Shown here in pieces: positions 26,812-36,276 of a DNA stretch of 64,000 nt. Where the stretch lies: positions 1 to 64,000 of the forward strand of contig JANWYJ010000029.1 in the NCBI GenBank assembly GCA_025055115.1, read 5' to 3'. The notes under the pieces were generated by a model. That model made no database searches. It was not told the origin of the DNA and was given only the letters and a program-made list of their open reading frames with translations. Numbering within the stretch: position 1 is the first letter of the stretch; every line of letters starts with the position of its first letter. The stretch comes from Gemmata sp. (lineage in GTDB: Bacteria; Planctomycetota; Planctomycetia; Gemmatales; Gemmataceae). The position numbers and the translations under genes were made by a program.

Positions 26812-29061
26812 ATGCCCCGTTCGTCGTCTGGTGAATTTCCAGCACCGCTACCGCCCACCGGCCATCCTTCAACTCCCGGGAGTCTGCCTCCTTGGTCGGC
26901 GCCCGCGGCGTCCCTGAATTACACGCAGCAACCCGTTGCTGCACCCGCGCCGACAATCTCCTCCACCCCGACGTTGATGGGATTGTGGAATGCCTTCCGT
27001 CGCCGTTGGGTGTTGGGTAGCTTCCTTGGCCTGTTGGTCGGCACGACATTGGCGGTCGGCATTTGGTTGGTGCTGCCCAGCGGCAAACATCAGGCCCGGG
27101 CGATTGTCCAGCTCCGTTCGCGGGGTGTCGAATTGAGCCGCAACAATGAGGATTTCGCAGAATATCGCCAGCGGCAAACCTACTTGCTGAAGTCACGCGA
27201 TCTGATCACACGCACCCTCGCCGACCCAGCCATCGCCAGCCTGCGCATGGTCCAAGAAGCCGCCGACCCAGTGCAGATGCTGGAGACGCAAATTCGCGTC
27301 AAACCTGTGACCGAAGACCTCATCGAAGTCACCCTCACGGGCGATCAGCTCGACGACATGGGGCGGATTCTCGATCATTTGGTGAAGCGATTTATCGACG
27401 ACGCCACGATCTACGATAACCGCGATCTCGACGAACAAATCAAAAAACGCGAAGAACTGGCCCGGCAACTGCGCCTGGAGATTGAATCGCTCCACCGGCA
27501 AATCGAAATGCAAGGCCGGGTCAACAGCACCCTCGGCGGGGAAGACAATGCCAAACGCCTGGCCTATCTGCAACAGCGCTACATCGAAACCGACAGCGAA
27601 TACAACCGCCTCGGCCGCGAGTTGGTGAAAATTGAAGCGGAATTGAAAGTTCTCCGCCTGCAAGTTGCGGAGAAAAATCCCACGACCCCCCCCGACCCTG
27701 TACTTCTGGCCGAAGCCATCGAAGCTGATCCGCTGGTGGCGAAAGCCCGGGCGTTCTACGAACAAGAGGAGCAACTCTACAAAAAGGAACTGAAAAACGC
27801 CGCCCGCGACGACATTCCCTACATTGTTGATCTGAAAACGAAACTGGATAAAGCCAAAGCCGATTGGGAGGAAGCCCGCCAGGCCGCCCAAACCCGGGCG
27901 ATCGAACGGGTCCGAGCACTGGAAAACGTCAACCGGCAGCAACGCATCGCCCAACTCGATCAATTGCACAAAATCAAAACTGAGGAACGCGAAAAAGTGA
28001 AGGAAGAGCGCAACGAATGGAAGAAAATGATCGATGCCGGGGTCGTTGGTGGTCTGGACATCCAAACTCTCCGCGACGCTCTCAAACCGCAAAAGGAGAT
28101 GTTGGACCAAACCAATGCGGCGTTGGCCAAACTCCGCATGGATCAGAAGCTCAGTAACCGCATCACCCTCCGCGGTGACATCGACAAAATCCCCAACCAC
28201 AACCAGAACCGGAAAATCCTCTTTTCGGCCCTGGGAGGCTTGGGTGGGTTGGGGGCCGTGGTTGCTCTGATTGCGTTTCTGGAATGGCGGACGCGGCGCG
28301 TCGATAACGTCGATCAGGTGGTCAGCGATCTGGGGTTGCGGGTAATCGGTACTGTGCCAGCGTTTCCCAATCGGGCCAGCCTCAAAGCCGCGGTGGAAAC
28401 CGGCAGTGCCAACTGGCGTTTTGTTCTCAACGAGTCGATCAATTCCGCCCGCACGATGCTGCTCCACACAGCCCGCACGCAGTCGATGCAAGTGGTGATG
28501 GTGACCAGTGCCATGCAGGGCGAAGGCAAAACCTCACTGGCCAGCCAACTGGCCTCAAGCATGGCCACCGCGGGCATGCGGACGTTGCTGGTCGACGGCG
28601 ACCTGCGCAATCCCTCGATCCAGAAGCTTTTCGATCTACCGCTGGCGCCGGGAGTTTCCGAAGTTTTGCGACACGAAATTGATGTCAGCGAGGTCATCCA
28701 AGCTACCGCGGTGCCCAACCTGTGGGTCATCACCGCGGGGCAATGCTCCCACGTCACCATCGCGGCCTTGGCCCAAGGACACCCCTTGGAGACACTGTTC
28801 AACCGCCTGCGGGGCCAATTCGACTTTGTGATCGTCGATAGTTGCCCGGTGCTGCCAGTGGCCGATGCCTTGCTGATGGGTCAGCATGTGGATGGAGTCG
28901 TCTTTTCCATCATGCAAGACATCAGCCAACTGCCCAAAGTCATGACGGCCTCGGAGAAGCTGCAACAGTTGAACATCCCGTTGCTGGGGGCGGTGGTCAA
29001 CGGCATCAAACACGATGTTTATTCCTACGGGTATAACTATGTCAAACAATTGCCCGCCTAA
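26812..29061 (+). CDS. Wzc-like chain-length determinant and tyrosine autokinase
   Basis: The 749-residue protein is preceded by ggagagg. It has a proline-rich cytoplasmic start, a membrane helix near residues 70-88 and a long periplasmic part of Wzz type with heavily charged coiled coil (residues about 190-450). A second helix lies near 470-490, and a BY-kinase domain follows with Walker A SAMQGEGKTSLAS (about 563-575) and Walker A' LLVDGDLRNPS. The Walker B-like FVIVDSCPVLPVADALL segment and a C-terminal tyrosine cluster (DVYSYGYNYVKQ) complete it. It controls polymer length and export with the Wza-like channel. Confidence 0.93.
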   Translation: MPRSSSGEFPAPLPPTGHPSTPGSLPPWSAPAASLNYTQQPVAAPAPTISSTPTLMGLWNAFRRRWVLGSFLGLLVGTTLAVGIWLVLPSGKHQARAIVQLRSRGVELSRNNEDFAEYRQRQTYLLKSRDLITRTLADPAIASLRMVQEAADPVQMLETQIRVKPVTEDLIEVTLTGDQLDDMGRILDHLVKRFIDDATIYDNRDLDEQIKKREELARQLRLEIESLHRQIEMQGRVNSTLGGEDNAKRLAYLQQRYIETDSEYNRLGRELVKIEAELKVLRLQVAEKNPTTPPDPVLLAEAIEADPLVAKARAFYEQEEQLYKKELKNAARDDIPYIVDLKTKLDKAKADWEEARQAAQTRAIERVRALENVNRQQRIAQLDQLHKIKTEEREKVKEERNEWKKMIDAGVVGGLDIQTLRDALKPQKEMLDQTNAALAKLRMDQKLSNRITLRGDIDKIPNHNQNRKILFSALGGLGGLGAVVALIAFLEWRTRRVDNVDQVVSDLGLRVIGTVPAFPNRASLKAAVETGSANWRFVLNESINSARTMLLHTARTQSMQVVMVTSAMQGEGKTSLASQLASSMATAGMRTLLVDGDLRNPSIQKLFDLPLAPGVSEVLRHEIDVSEVIQATAVPNLWVITAGQCSHVTIAALAQGHPLETLFNRLRGQFDFVIVDSCPVLPVADALLMGQHVDGVVFSIMQDISQLPKVMTASEKLQQLNIPLLGAVVNGIKHDVYSYGYNYVKQLPA

Positions 29062-29105
29062 GGCCCTCGCGGGCTTCGCGAAGTGTAACCCAGCAGGGTA
29101 AGGTT

Positions 29106-29777
29106 ATGCCGCGGTGGTTGATTGTGATGCTCGCCCTGGGGGGATTGGCGGCGGCCGCGGCGGTCGAAGGGTTCTTCACGAACCGTTGGGGGCCGTCCGC
29201 CAACCTCCGTTGGGCCGTGGAAAAACTAGCAAAAATTCCCGGGAACTTTGGCGCGTGGTCGAGCGTCGAAGTTCCATTAGATCCCAAACAGGTGAAAGTT
29301 GCCGAAGCCGCCGGTTACGTTTCGCGGATTTACACCCACCGCCAAACGGGCCGATCCTTCACCGTATTGCTGCTGTGCGGTCCACCAGGGCCTATTGGCG
29401 CTCACACCCCTGAGGTGTGCTACGCCGGTATGGGTTACAACCTCCAGGGACCGTCGCAAAAGCATGTGGTGAAACTGCCGGATAACACGGTGGCGAGCTA
29501 TTGGTCGGCTCGCTTCGAGAAACGTAACTCCTTGGATGAACCGCCCTTACGCGTCTGTTGGATGTGGGGGGTCCAGGGCCAGTGGCACGCCTCCGATCGG
29601 CCACGCAGCGAATTCGCCCTTCACCAAGTGCTTTACAAACTGTACGTCGTTTGCGCCGAAACCGAAAAGTCCCCCGCGACGACAAACCCCATGGCCTCTG
29701 AACCTGCGAGCGGGTTTTTAACCGAATTTTTGCCTGAGGTGAAAAAAGCTCTCGCTGGTTCCGACCCCACGAACTAA
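29106..29777 (+). CDS. epsI: EpsI family exosortase-associated protein
   Basis: The 223-residue protein has an N-terminal anchor (LIVMLALGGLAAAAAVEGFF) and the EpsI hallmark HTPEVCYAGMGY at about residues 101-112, preceded by a beta segment with the FTVLLLCG strand. EpsI domains occur either fused to the C-terminus of exosortases or encoded directly beside them. Here the gene follows the Wzc-like gene by 44 bp and no exosortase reading frame is next to it. The role of EpsI in polymer synthesis is not settled. Confidence 0.9.
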   Translation: MPRWLIVMLALGGLAAAAAVEGFFTNRWGPSANLRWAVEKLAKIPGNFGAWSSVEVPLDPKQVKVAEAAGYVSRIYTHRQTGRSFTVLLLCGPPGPIGAHTPEVCYAGMGYNLQGPSQKHVVKLPDNTVASYWSARFEKRNSLDEPPLRVCWMWGVQGQWHASDRPRSEFALHQVLYKLYVVCAETEKSPATTNPMASEPASGFLTEFLPEVKKALAGSDPTN

Positions 29778-29820
29778 CAACCACTGCTGACCGACACTCG
29801 ATTTGATGAACGGATGCTCG

Positions 29821-30666
29821 ATGAGTACCGCCCAAACTGCCGTGCCCAACACCATGACGGAACACTCTTCGCCCGTTTCGCCCAACCTCCCCGACCGCGA
29901 ACCGTGGCCCGAGATCGATAGCTTACCCGCTGCTACTTCCATCGACATTACCCCCCCCGGCGGCTGGTATGTTGTGGCCAAAACCGCCTTCGACTACGCC
30001 GCGGCCCTCGTGCTACTCCCGTTCGCATTGGTACTGATCGCTCTGGCAGCCGTGGCCGTCAAACTCACCTCCCCCGGCCCGGTGTTCTACACGCAAACCC
30101 GTGTAGGGCTGAACGGCCGCAAGTACAAAATCATCAAGATTCGCACCATGCATGCGAACATTGAGGCGGTTTCGGGAATTCAATGGTCGCGCCAAGGCGA
30201 TTCGCGCGTCACCCCTGTGGGGCGGATTCTGCGCGTCACACACATTGATGAACTGCCCCAATTGTTCAACGTGTTGATGGGACAGATGAGCCTGGTGGGG
30301 CCGCGGCCCGAACGTCCTGAGATCATTCAAGCGAAGGGATTGAATCATCTGGTGCCCGGCTACCGGCACCGGTTGCGGGTCAAACCGGGGGTCACCGGCT
30401 TGGCCCAATGCCTATTGCCCGCAGATACCGACATCACCAGCGTGCGACACAAAATCGTCTACGACCTGTATTACATCGAGAATATGAACTTCTTCCTCGA
30501 TGTGCGCCTGATGGGAGCGACCCTGTTAGCCGCCATGGGGATTGGCCCCAAAACCGTGCAGTGGCTCGTGGGGTTACCCAATCGCCAGCAAGTCGCTGCG
30601 GCTTTCCTTGCCGGCGTCGTTGCCCCTGCCGGCCCTTCCCCTCTCCCGACATTACAACCGGTATGA
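29821..30666 (+). CDS. Exopolysaccharide initiating sugar transferase
   Basis: The 281-residue product (ATG at 29821; another in-frame ATG at 29806) belongs to the bacterial sugar transferase family that loads a sugar phosphate onto undecaprenyl phosphate. A single membrane hairpin ([20 protein letters not shown]) is followed by [20 protein letters not shown], then [28 protein letters not shown] and GPRPERPE, all signature blocks of the catalytic domain. It has no N-terminal multi-helix region, so it is a short form. The stop codon overlaps the next start as ATGA. Confidence 0.94.
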   Translation: MSTAQTAVPNTMTEHSSPVSPNLPDREPWPEIDSLPAATSIDITPPGGWYVVAKTAFDYAAALVLLPFALVLIALAAVAVKLTSPGPVFYTQTRVGLNGRKYKIIKIRTMHANIEAVSGIQWSRQGDSRVTPVGRILRVTHIDELPQLFNVLMGQMSLVGPRPERPEIIQAKGLNHLVPGYRHRLRVKPGVTGLAQCLLPADTDITSVRHKIVYDLYYIENMNFFLDVRLMGATLLAAMGIGPKTVQWLVGLPNRQQVAAAFLAGVVAPAGPSPLPTLQPV

Positions 30667-31910
30667 CTCAACCGGCTCCCGATCGGCCGCGCGTTCTGCT
30701 TCTGACGCACCGCGTCCCGTTTCCGCCGGATAAAGGTGACCGGATTCGCACCTTTCATCTGCTGCGCGAACTGACCGAACACGTTCGTGTGTGGCTGGCT
30801 TGCCCCGCTGATGAACCGGTGACTGCGGAAACCCGTAACACCCTGCACCAACTGTGCGAACGGGTGGCTGTTGTGCCCGTCGGCCGTTCCCGCCGTTGGC
30901 TCCGCGCCGCCTGGGGCTTCGCGCAGGGCCGAAGCCTCAGCGAAGGCGTGTTCGCCAGCCGTCCCCTGGCCCGTGTGTTGCGGCAATGGGCCGATGAAGT
31001 GACATTTCACGCCGTCGTCGCTTCAGCCTCCTCGGTCGTCCCTTATTTCCGCGATCCGGTGTTCGCTCGGGTTCCCAAAATTGTTGACTTAATTGATGTT
31101 GATAGTCAGAAATGGCTCGATTACGCCGCGGCCAGCCGTTTCCCGAAATCTTGGTTGTATCGGCTCGAAGCTGTTCGGGTACGCCGCTTGGAGCAATCCT
31201 TGGTGGGCTGGGCCAAAACCATCAGCGTCGTGAGCCTGGTTGAAGCGAAAATTTATGAGGCGTTGACCTATCCGGGTGCCGCGACGGTAGCCACAAATGG
31301 TGTCGATACCGAATTTTTCGCACCGGCCGCGAGGGAAGAACCGCAGACGGTGGCCTTTGTCGGTGCTCTTGATTATCGGCCGAATGTGGATGGGGTGAGG
31401 TGGTTTGTGCAGCAGGTGTGGCCGGAGGTTCGGTCGCGGTTCCCCACTGCCGAATTTCGCATCATCGGCCGCCATCCGGTAGCGGCGGTGCGGGCATTGG
31501 CCAGCGTGCCGGGCGTCCGCTTGGTGGGCCAGGTGCCAGATATTCGGCCGTTTGCGGCTTCAGTTGCGGTTGTGGTAGTGCCGTTGCGTCTGGCCCGCGG
31601 CGTTCAAAACAAGTTGTTGGAAGCGATGGCGATGGGGCGCGCGGTGGTCGCCTCGCCCGCCAGCGCCGCCCCGTTGCCCGTGAAGGCCGGGGAACACCTG
31701 TTGATAGCTTCTACGCCTGCGGAGTGGGTGGAAAGTATCACCGCGCTATTGGCCAATGCCGATCGCCGCCACAGTTTCGGCCGCGCAGCTCGCAATTATG
31801 TGCAAGAGTATCACAACTGGGAACGATGCTTGCGGCCGCTGATCGCTGCGATCGTGACCGCAGAGGATCACGCGCAAACGCCGTTATCCGCGACCCCACG
31901 GCCGGAATAG
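30663..31910 (+). CDS. Glycosyltransferase of the exosortase-associated Stp1 type
   Basis: The 415-residue GT-B protein starts at an ATG overlapping the stop of the sugar transferase. The N-terminus VLLLTHRVPFPPDKGDRIRT is typical of the PEP-CTERM/exosortase-associated family described as TIGR03087. The C-terminal half has VAFVGALDYRPNVDGVRWF and the donor-binding region with GVQNKLLEAMAMGRAVV. It should add a sugar to the lipid-linked repeat unit on the cytoplasmic side. Confidence 0.92.
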   Translation: MTQPAPDRPRVLLLTHRVPFPPDKGDRIRTFHLLRELTEHVRVWLACPADEPVTAETRNTLHQLCERVAVVPVGRSRRWLRAAWGFAQGRSLSEGVFASRPLARVLRQWADEVTFHAVVASASSVVPYFRDPVFARVPKIVDLIDVDSQKWLDYAAASRFPKSWLYRLEAVRVRRLEQSLVGWAKTISVVSLVEAKIYEALTYPGAATVATNGVDTEFFAPAAREEPQTVAFVGALDYRPNVDGVRWFVQQVWPEVRSRFPTAEFRIIGRHPVAAVRALASVPGVRLVGQVPDIRPFAASVAVVVVPLRLARGVQNKLLEAMAMGRAVVASPASAAPLPVKAGEHLLIASTPAEWVESITALLANADRRHSFGRAARNYVQEYHNWERCLRPLIAAIVTAEDHAQTPLSATPRPE

Positions 31911-32102
31911 GGATAATAGCGCACAGTTGGCGACGGGTTTTTGCGGCGCGTGGGCACGTTCCACAATGGATGGTTCTGGTCAGACGGCCGCCATCCACGG
32001 ACAATTTCCGCAGATGCCACAACGTATTGCGTTCCGCCCGTGGATATCGCCGACTCTCTGACCGATACGTTGGCTCCCAGGCTTGCGAGGGGTTCGCCCG
32101 CA

Positions 32103-33272
32103 ATGCGTCCCTGTGTACCGGCAACGCCGGTGGTTCTCGATGCCCGCGTTGTGACCGGGGCGGGCGGTGGACCGGACAAAACCATTCTCCATTCCCCACG
32201 CCTGCTGGAACCGCTCGGCTACCGCATGCTCTGCTTGTATCTGCATCCACCGGGCGATTCCGGTTTCGAGATACTGCGGCAGAAGGCCGCCCATGCCCAA
32301 GCGCCTCTTATCGCCGTTACCGATCGGGGACCTTGGGATTGGCGCGTACTAACCGAAACGCTGGCCGTGTGCCGCCGCGAAAATGTTACCATCTGGCACG
32401 GCCACGATTACAAAACTAATGCCCTAGGATTGCTGCTGAAACGCTTCTGGCCGATGCGTTTGGTCACTACCGTTCACGGTTGGGTCCAACACACCCGCCG
32501 TACGCCCCTGTATTATCGGATCGATCAATTCTGCTTGCCACGCTATGAGCGAGTCGTCTGTGTTTCGGACGATTTGCTCGAAGCGTGCCTGTCGGTGGGG
32601 GTACCGGCCCGTCGCTGCGTTTTGCTCGAAAACGGGATCGACACCACGGCGTATCGCCGCATCCGCTGTACCACGGAAGCGAAAGCGGCGCTGGGCTTGC
32701 CGGTCGAACGGTTTCTCCTGGGGGCAATCGGTCGCTTGTCGGAGGAAAAGGGTTTCGACCTTCTGATTCCCAGTATTGCGACGCTGCGGTCGCGTGGGTT
32801 GGATGTGCATTTGATGATCGTCGGTGATGGGCACCAGCGGCCACGGCTGGAACAACTGATCCGTGAATACGGTCTCACCGAATGCGTGCGCTTGGCCGGC
32901 TGGCAAGCCGACGTCCGGCCGTTTCTGGAAGCGATGGACCTGTTCGTTCTCAGCAGTCGCCGGGAAGGGCTTCCCAACGTGTTGCTCGAAGCGATGGCTA
33001 TGGATGTACCCGTGGTAGCCACACGGGTCAACGGCGTACCGCGGTTGGTGCAGGATGGCCGCAACGGCCTTTTGGTGAACGCGAACGATCCCGACGGCCT
33101 TGTGACCGCGATCGCTACGCTGCTGAATAACCCGCAGTTGCGGGAATCATTCCGCGCTGCCGGCCGGCGTACTGTGGAGACGCGCTACAACTTCCTGACG
33201 CGCATACAACGGCTCCAACGCCTCTACGACGCATTATTAGCTGAAAATCCCTCTTCGGTTCTGCTGCGGTGA
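32103..33272 (+). CDS. Group 1 (GT4) glycosyltransferase
   Basis: I take the ATG at 32103 as start (389 residues) because the Rossmann strand VVLDARVVTGAGGGPDKTIL begins there; the frame is open further upstream to 31941 but that part overlaps the end of the preceding gene and does not read as protein. The GT-B fold is shown by LVTTVHGWVQHTRR, LLGAIGRLSEEKGFDLLI and the EX7E-type block SSRREGLPNVLLEAMAMDVP. It is likely the next transferase in repeat-unit assembly. The stop overlaps the following gene. Confidence 0.92.
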   Translation: MRPCVPATPVVLDARVVTGAGGGPDKTILHSPRLLEPLGYRMLCLYLHPPGDSGFEILRQKAAHAQAPLIAVTDRGPWDWRVLTETLAVCRRENVTIWHGHDYKTNALGLLLKRFWPMRLVTTVHGWVQHTRRTPLYYRIDQFCLPRYERVVCVSDDLLEACLSVGVPARRCVLLENGIDTTAYRRIRCTTEAKAALGLPVERFLLGAIGRLSEEKGFDLLIPSIATLRSRGLDVHLMIVGDGHQRPRLEQLIREYGLTECVRLAGWQADVRPFLEAMDLFVLSSRREGLPNVLLEAMAMDVPVVATRVNGVPRLVQDGRNGLLVNANDPDGLVTAIATLLNNPQLRESFRAAGRRTVETRYNFLTRIQRLQRLYDALLAENPSSVLLR

Positions 33273-34432
33273 TGATTGCCCCACGGGATACGCCCCGACT
33301 GACCGCCCACCACCCCCCGACCGGCTCGTTGGTCCGAGCCTCACGGGTGGGGCCGACAACGTCCGATTCGGTGGTCGCCTTCACCACGCAGGTGCATTCG
33401 TACCCCGCGTTGGAAGGCCGTTTCCCCGCGTGGACGGCGCTGGTCCACCACGCGCGGGCGGAAGTTCCCCTCAGCCAGCACCCACGGTGGCTCAGTATCT
33501 TGCACGCGGCCCTCGGCCATACCGTTTACGCGGTCGAAACGACGAGCGCGACTGGCCAAACCCTCGGCTTTTTGCCCTTGGCGTTCGTGGAATCGCTCCT
33601 GTTTGGCCGTTTTTTGGTCAGTTTGCCGTATCTGAACACCAACGGTGTCGTGGCGGCGTTCCCCGAAGTGCAACAACAGCTCGTGACGCGGGCGGCGACG
33701 CTGGCCGAGGAATTGAACGTGCAGTATCTCGAATTACGGCATGAAGTTCCGGTGGCTCACCCCGCACTGACCGTGGAGTATACCGAAAAAGTGCACCTGC
33801 GCTTGCGGCTGCCGGCTAGTGGCGAACAGCTCTGGAAAGCCTTCGACCCGAAAGTGCGCAATCAGATACGCAAAGCAGAGAAAGCCGCGTTGACCATTCA
33901 CTGGGGAACCCAGGAGCTTCTCGACGACTTCTACACGGTTTTGGCCCGGAATATGCGAGATTTGGGTTCGCCCGTCTATGGGAAACCACTGTTTGCTGCC
34001 ATTCTGGCCACGTTTCCCAATCAGGCCGAGATCGTAGTACTTCGCGATGGACGCCAGCCGGTTGCGGCCGCACTACTGCTCCACGGGCAGGGCCGCACCG
34101 AGGTACCCACGGCCTCGTCCCTGAAGGACTACAACCCCAGTTGTGCGAATATGTTAATGTATCACCATCTGTTGCGCCGTGCGGTCGAACGTGGCCAGCA
34201 AGTGTTCGATTTTGGGCGTTCCACCCGCGGCAGCAATACGTTCCGCTTCAAGAAACAATGGGGGGCGGAACCCCACCCGGCGACCTGGCAATATCACTTG
34301 GTGGCCGGCAGCCATGCCGGACAGATGCGGCCCGAAAACCCCCGCTACCAATGGGCGATCCGGTTGTGGCAACGCCTCCCGGTGTGGCTGACCCGACAAC
34401 TGGGGCCGCGCATCGTTCGCGGCATTCCGTAA
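33272..34432 (+). CDS. FemAB-like acyltransferase, exosortase-locus type
   Basis: The 386-residue protein (ATG at 33272; a GTG at 33269 is equally placed) has the tandem GNAT fold of FemAB/TIGR03019 proteins found in PEP-CTERM exopolysaccharide loci. Typical blocks are VRNQIRKAEKAALTIHWG, the YTVLARNMRDLGSPVYGKPL helix and FDFGRSTRGSNTFRFKKQWG near the C-terminus. Relatives transfer amino acids, but the substrate in polysaccharide loci is unknown; it may modify a sugar. It overlaps the end of the GT4 gene. Confidence 0.9.
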   Translation: MIAPRDTPRLTAHHPPTGSLVRASRVGPTTSDSVVAFTTQVHSYPALEGRFPAWTALVHHARAEVPLSQHPRWLSILHAALGHTVYAVETTSATGQTLGFLPLAFVESLLFGRFLVSLPYLNTNGVVAAFPEVQQQLVTRAATLAEELNVQYLELRHEVPVAHPALTVEYTEKVHLRLRLPASGEQLWKAFDPKVRNQIRKAEKAALTIHWGTQELLDDFYTVLARNMRDLGSPVYGKPLFAAILATFPNQAEIVVLRDGRQPVAAALLLHGQGRTEVPTASSLKDYNPSCANMLMYHHLLRRAVERGQQVFDFGRSTRGSNTFRFKKQWGAEPHPATWQYHLVAGSHAGQMRPENPRYQWAIRLWQRLPVWLTRQLGPRIVRGIP

Positions 34433-34556
34433 ATTCTGATAAACCACGTCAGCGATTCACGTTACACCGGAAGACCTGAAGCCCGAGCAATCGATTTTTC
34501 CCGCATCTTCGCCCAACGCAGTTGCTTTCCCCTCATTTGTAAACTTTCCTTGAGCG

Positions 34557-34572
34557 TGGTAACACCGTTGCA
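34557..34572 (+). promoter_or_regulatory. Candidate sigma-54 (-24/-12) promoter
   Basis: The sequence TGGTAACACCGTTGCA has GG and GC exactly ten bases apart and a complete TTGCA -12 element; it differs from consensus TGGCACG-N4-TTGCW at three -24 positions. It lies about 43-110 bp before the possible starts of the sigma-54 activator gene, so that gene may be expressed by the sigma factor it serves. Confidence 0.6.
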
Positions 34573-34614
34573 ACTTTTCCGTATCCAGCGATTTTCGCCG
34601 GTGAGCTGAAAAGT

Positions 34615-36135
34615 GTGGCGGTGACAATCATGCGGGTTGGTTCCGAGCCGCTCGCGAGGACTACCGGAGTGCCACGAGGTATGTTTTCGTCGCGTCGCTT
34701 GGTTGTTGTCGCTCACGATTATCGTTTCGCTACTCTGATTGATGAACATTTGCGCAGAACGATTCAACTCGCGGTACCGATGGTCCGCTTCGAGGACGTG
34801 CCGTCCCTACTCACCCCCGAAACCGATGGCGATTTGCTCCTGATCGCCAACGATACTCACGATGTGACAGCCCTGGAAACGGTGGTTCGCGAAACGAAAG
34901 TCCAGCTTCTTCCGCCGCGGTTGGCCGTTGTGGAAACCGAGGCTGTGCGCAACAGCGGCCAACTGGAAGCCCTGACCCCCTACTTGGCCCACCGTTTCTT
35001 GTGGCCGCAACAAGCCCGTGAGCTGGCCCTGTGGGCGCAGCGGGCATTCCAAGCCGGCGTGCCCTTCGCCGATCCGGCCAGCGAAACCATCGCCCAGACT
35101 ATCCGCCGCCGCTTGATCAATCACACCCCGTCGCTCACCGCGATGGTGGACCGGTTGTGTATCGCGGCTACCCACGATGTCACGGTTCTGCTCGAAGGCG
35201 AACCCGGGACTGGCAAAACCTTTCTCGCCAGATTGATTCACGATTGTTCCCCGCGGCGCGGACAGCGGTTGTGGGTTGTCTCTTGTGGCACGGGAACCGG
35301 TCAGGGGATCGCCAGTGAATTATTTGGCCATGTGCCCGGTGCATTCAGCGGAGCCGAAACGGCCAAGGTCGGCAAGCTCGCCGCCGCCGGCGACGGGACG
35401 ATCCTGCTCGACGAAATTGACGCCCTCAGCCTGGAGCATCAAACCCATCTGCTGCGGGTTATCGAAACGGGGGAGTTTGAACCGGTTGGCAGTAACGAAA
35501 CGCACTTCTGCAAAGCTCGCATCCTGGCTGCGACCAACCGTAGCCTCACCGAAGCTCTCGAACGCGGCCGCTTCCGCCACGACCTGTATTACCGCTTGCA
35601 GGTTGTGAGTTTCCATCTGCCACCGCTACGCCAACGTCCGGAAGATATCGCCCCCTTGGTTCGCGGCCTGGTAGCCCGCTATGGCACCAAGTACGCCAAG
35701 TCCTTGTACAGTGTCGGTTCCGAAACCCTCCAAGTTCTGGAAGGCCATCCGTGGCCTGGCAACATCCGGCAGTTAGAAAACGCGATCCAGCAAGCCGTTC
35801 TCAGTAGTCGTGGCCACGAACTGAAACTGCACCACTTACCGCCGCAACTGTTGGCACAAACCGATTCCCCGTCCCGAACGGGGCTGTTTTCCAGCTCCTT
35901 CGACGGCACCCTCAAACAAACCCGCGAAGCGACCGAACGGGCCAACATTCTCCGCGCCTTAGAAAAGGCGAATCATAGCCGCACCCGAGCCGCCCAGTTG
36001 CTCGGGGTCAGCCGCGTCACACTCTACAAAAAGATGAAACTCTACAAACTGCTGTCGCGTAACGATGCCCCCCAATCGCCCGCGGACACCCCCTCTCCTC
36101 CCGGTGTCCACGGCGAACACCGGAATTTCTATTGA
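34615..36135 (+). CDS. Sigma-54-dependent activator, PrsR-like with degenerate receiver
   Basis: The protein has 506 residues from a GTG at 34615; ATG codons at 34630 and 34681 are alternatives, the latter with an acgaggt site. The first 140 residues look like a receiver domain that lost its acidic pocket (LLLIANDTHDV where an LLLDxxMP stretch is expected). The AAA+ domain has Walker A GEPGTGKT, the sigma-54 contact loop GAFSGA, Walker B GTILLDEIDAL and the LRQRPEDIAPL block. A Fis-type helix-turn-helix closes it (RTRAAQLLGVSRVTLYKKM). Placed after the polysaccharide genes, it is probably their regulator. Confidence 0.93.
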   Translation: MAVTIMRVGSEPLARTTGVPRGMFSSRRLVVVAHDYRFATLIDEHLRRTIQLAVPMVRFEDVPSLLTPETDGDLLLIANDTHDVTALETVVRETKVQLLPPRLAVVETEAVRNSGQLEALTPYLAHRFLWPQQARELALWAQRAFQAGVPFADPASETIAQTIRRRLINHTPSLTAMVDRLCIAATHDVTVLLEGEPGTGKTFLARLIHDCSPRRGQRLWVVSCGTGTGQGIASELFGHVPGAFSGAETAKVGKLAAAGDGTILLDEIDALSLEHQTHLLRVIETGEFEPVGSNETHFCKARILAATNRSLTEALERGRFRHDLYYRLQVVSFHLPPLRQRPEDIAPLVRGLVARYGTKYAKSLYSVGSETLQVLEGHPWPGNIRQLENAIQQAVLSSRGHELKLHHLPPQLLAQTDSPSRTGLFSSSFDGTLKQTREATERANILRALEKANHSRTRAAQLLGVSRVTLYKKMKLYKLLSRNDAPQSPADTPSPPGVHGEHRNFY

Positions 36136-36276
36136 CTGGGCGCTGGTTACAACAGTGTGAGCACCCAACTCTCTCCCCACGGCTGGCCGCTTGTGTCGGG
36201 ATTAGCGGCTGGCCGCTCGCTCATGCCCGCTTGCTCCGCTCCGGCATCTCGGAAAGGGCCCGCGGTTGTGTCGGGG
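36136..36276. repeat. Spacer with imperfect direct repeats
   Basis: Segments with the shared core tgtcgggattagcggctggc occur around 36191-36216 and, with several changes, around 36269-36293. The same spacer holds shorter ggctggccgc doublets. The second copy reaches into the 3' end of the STAS gene. Confidence 0.7.

Noticed and set aside
27193-28491. 432-codon frame antisense to the Wzc-like gene
   Set aside because: The composition (Phe/Gln-rich) mirrors the Lys/Glu-rich coiled coil on the other strand; no homology is recognisable.
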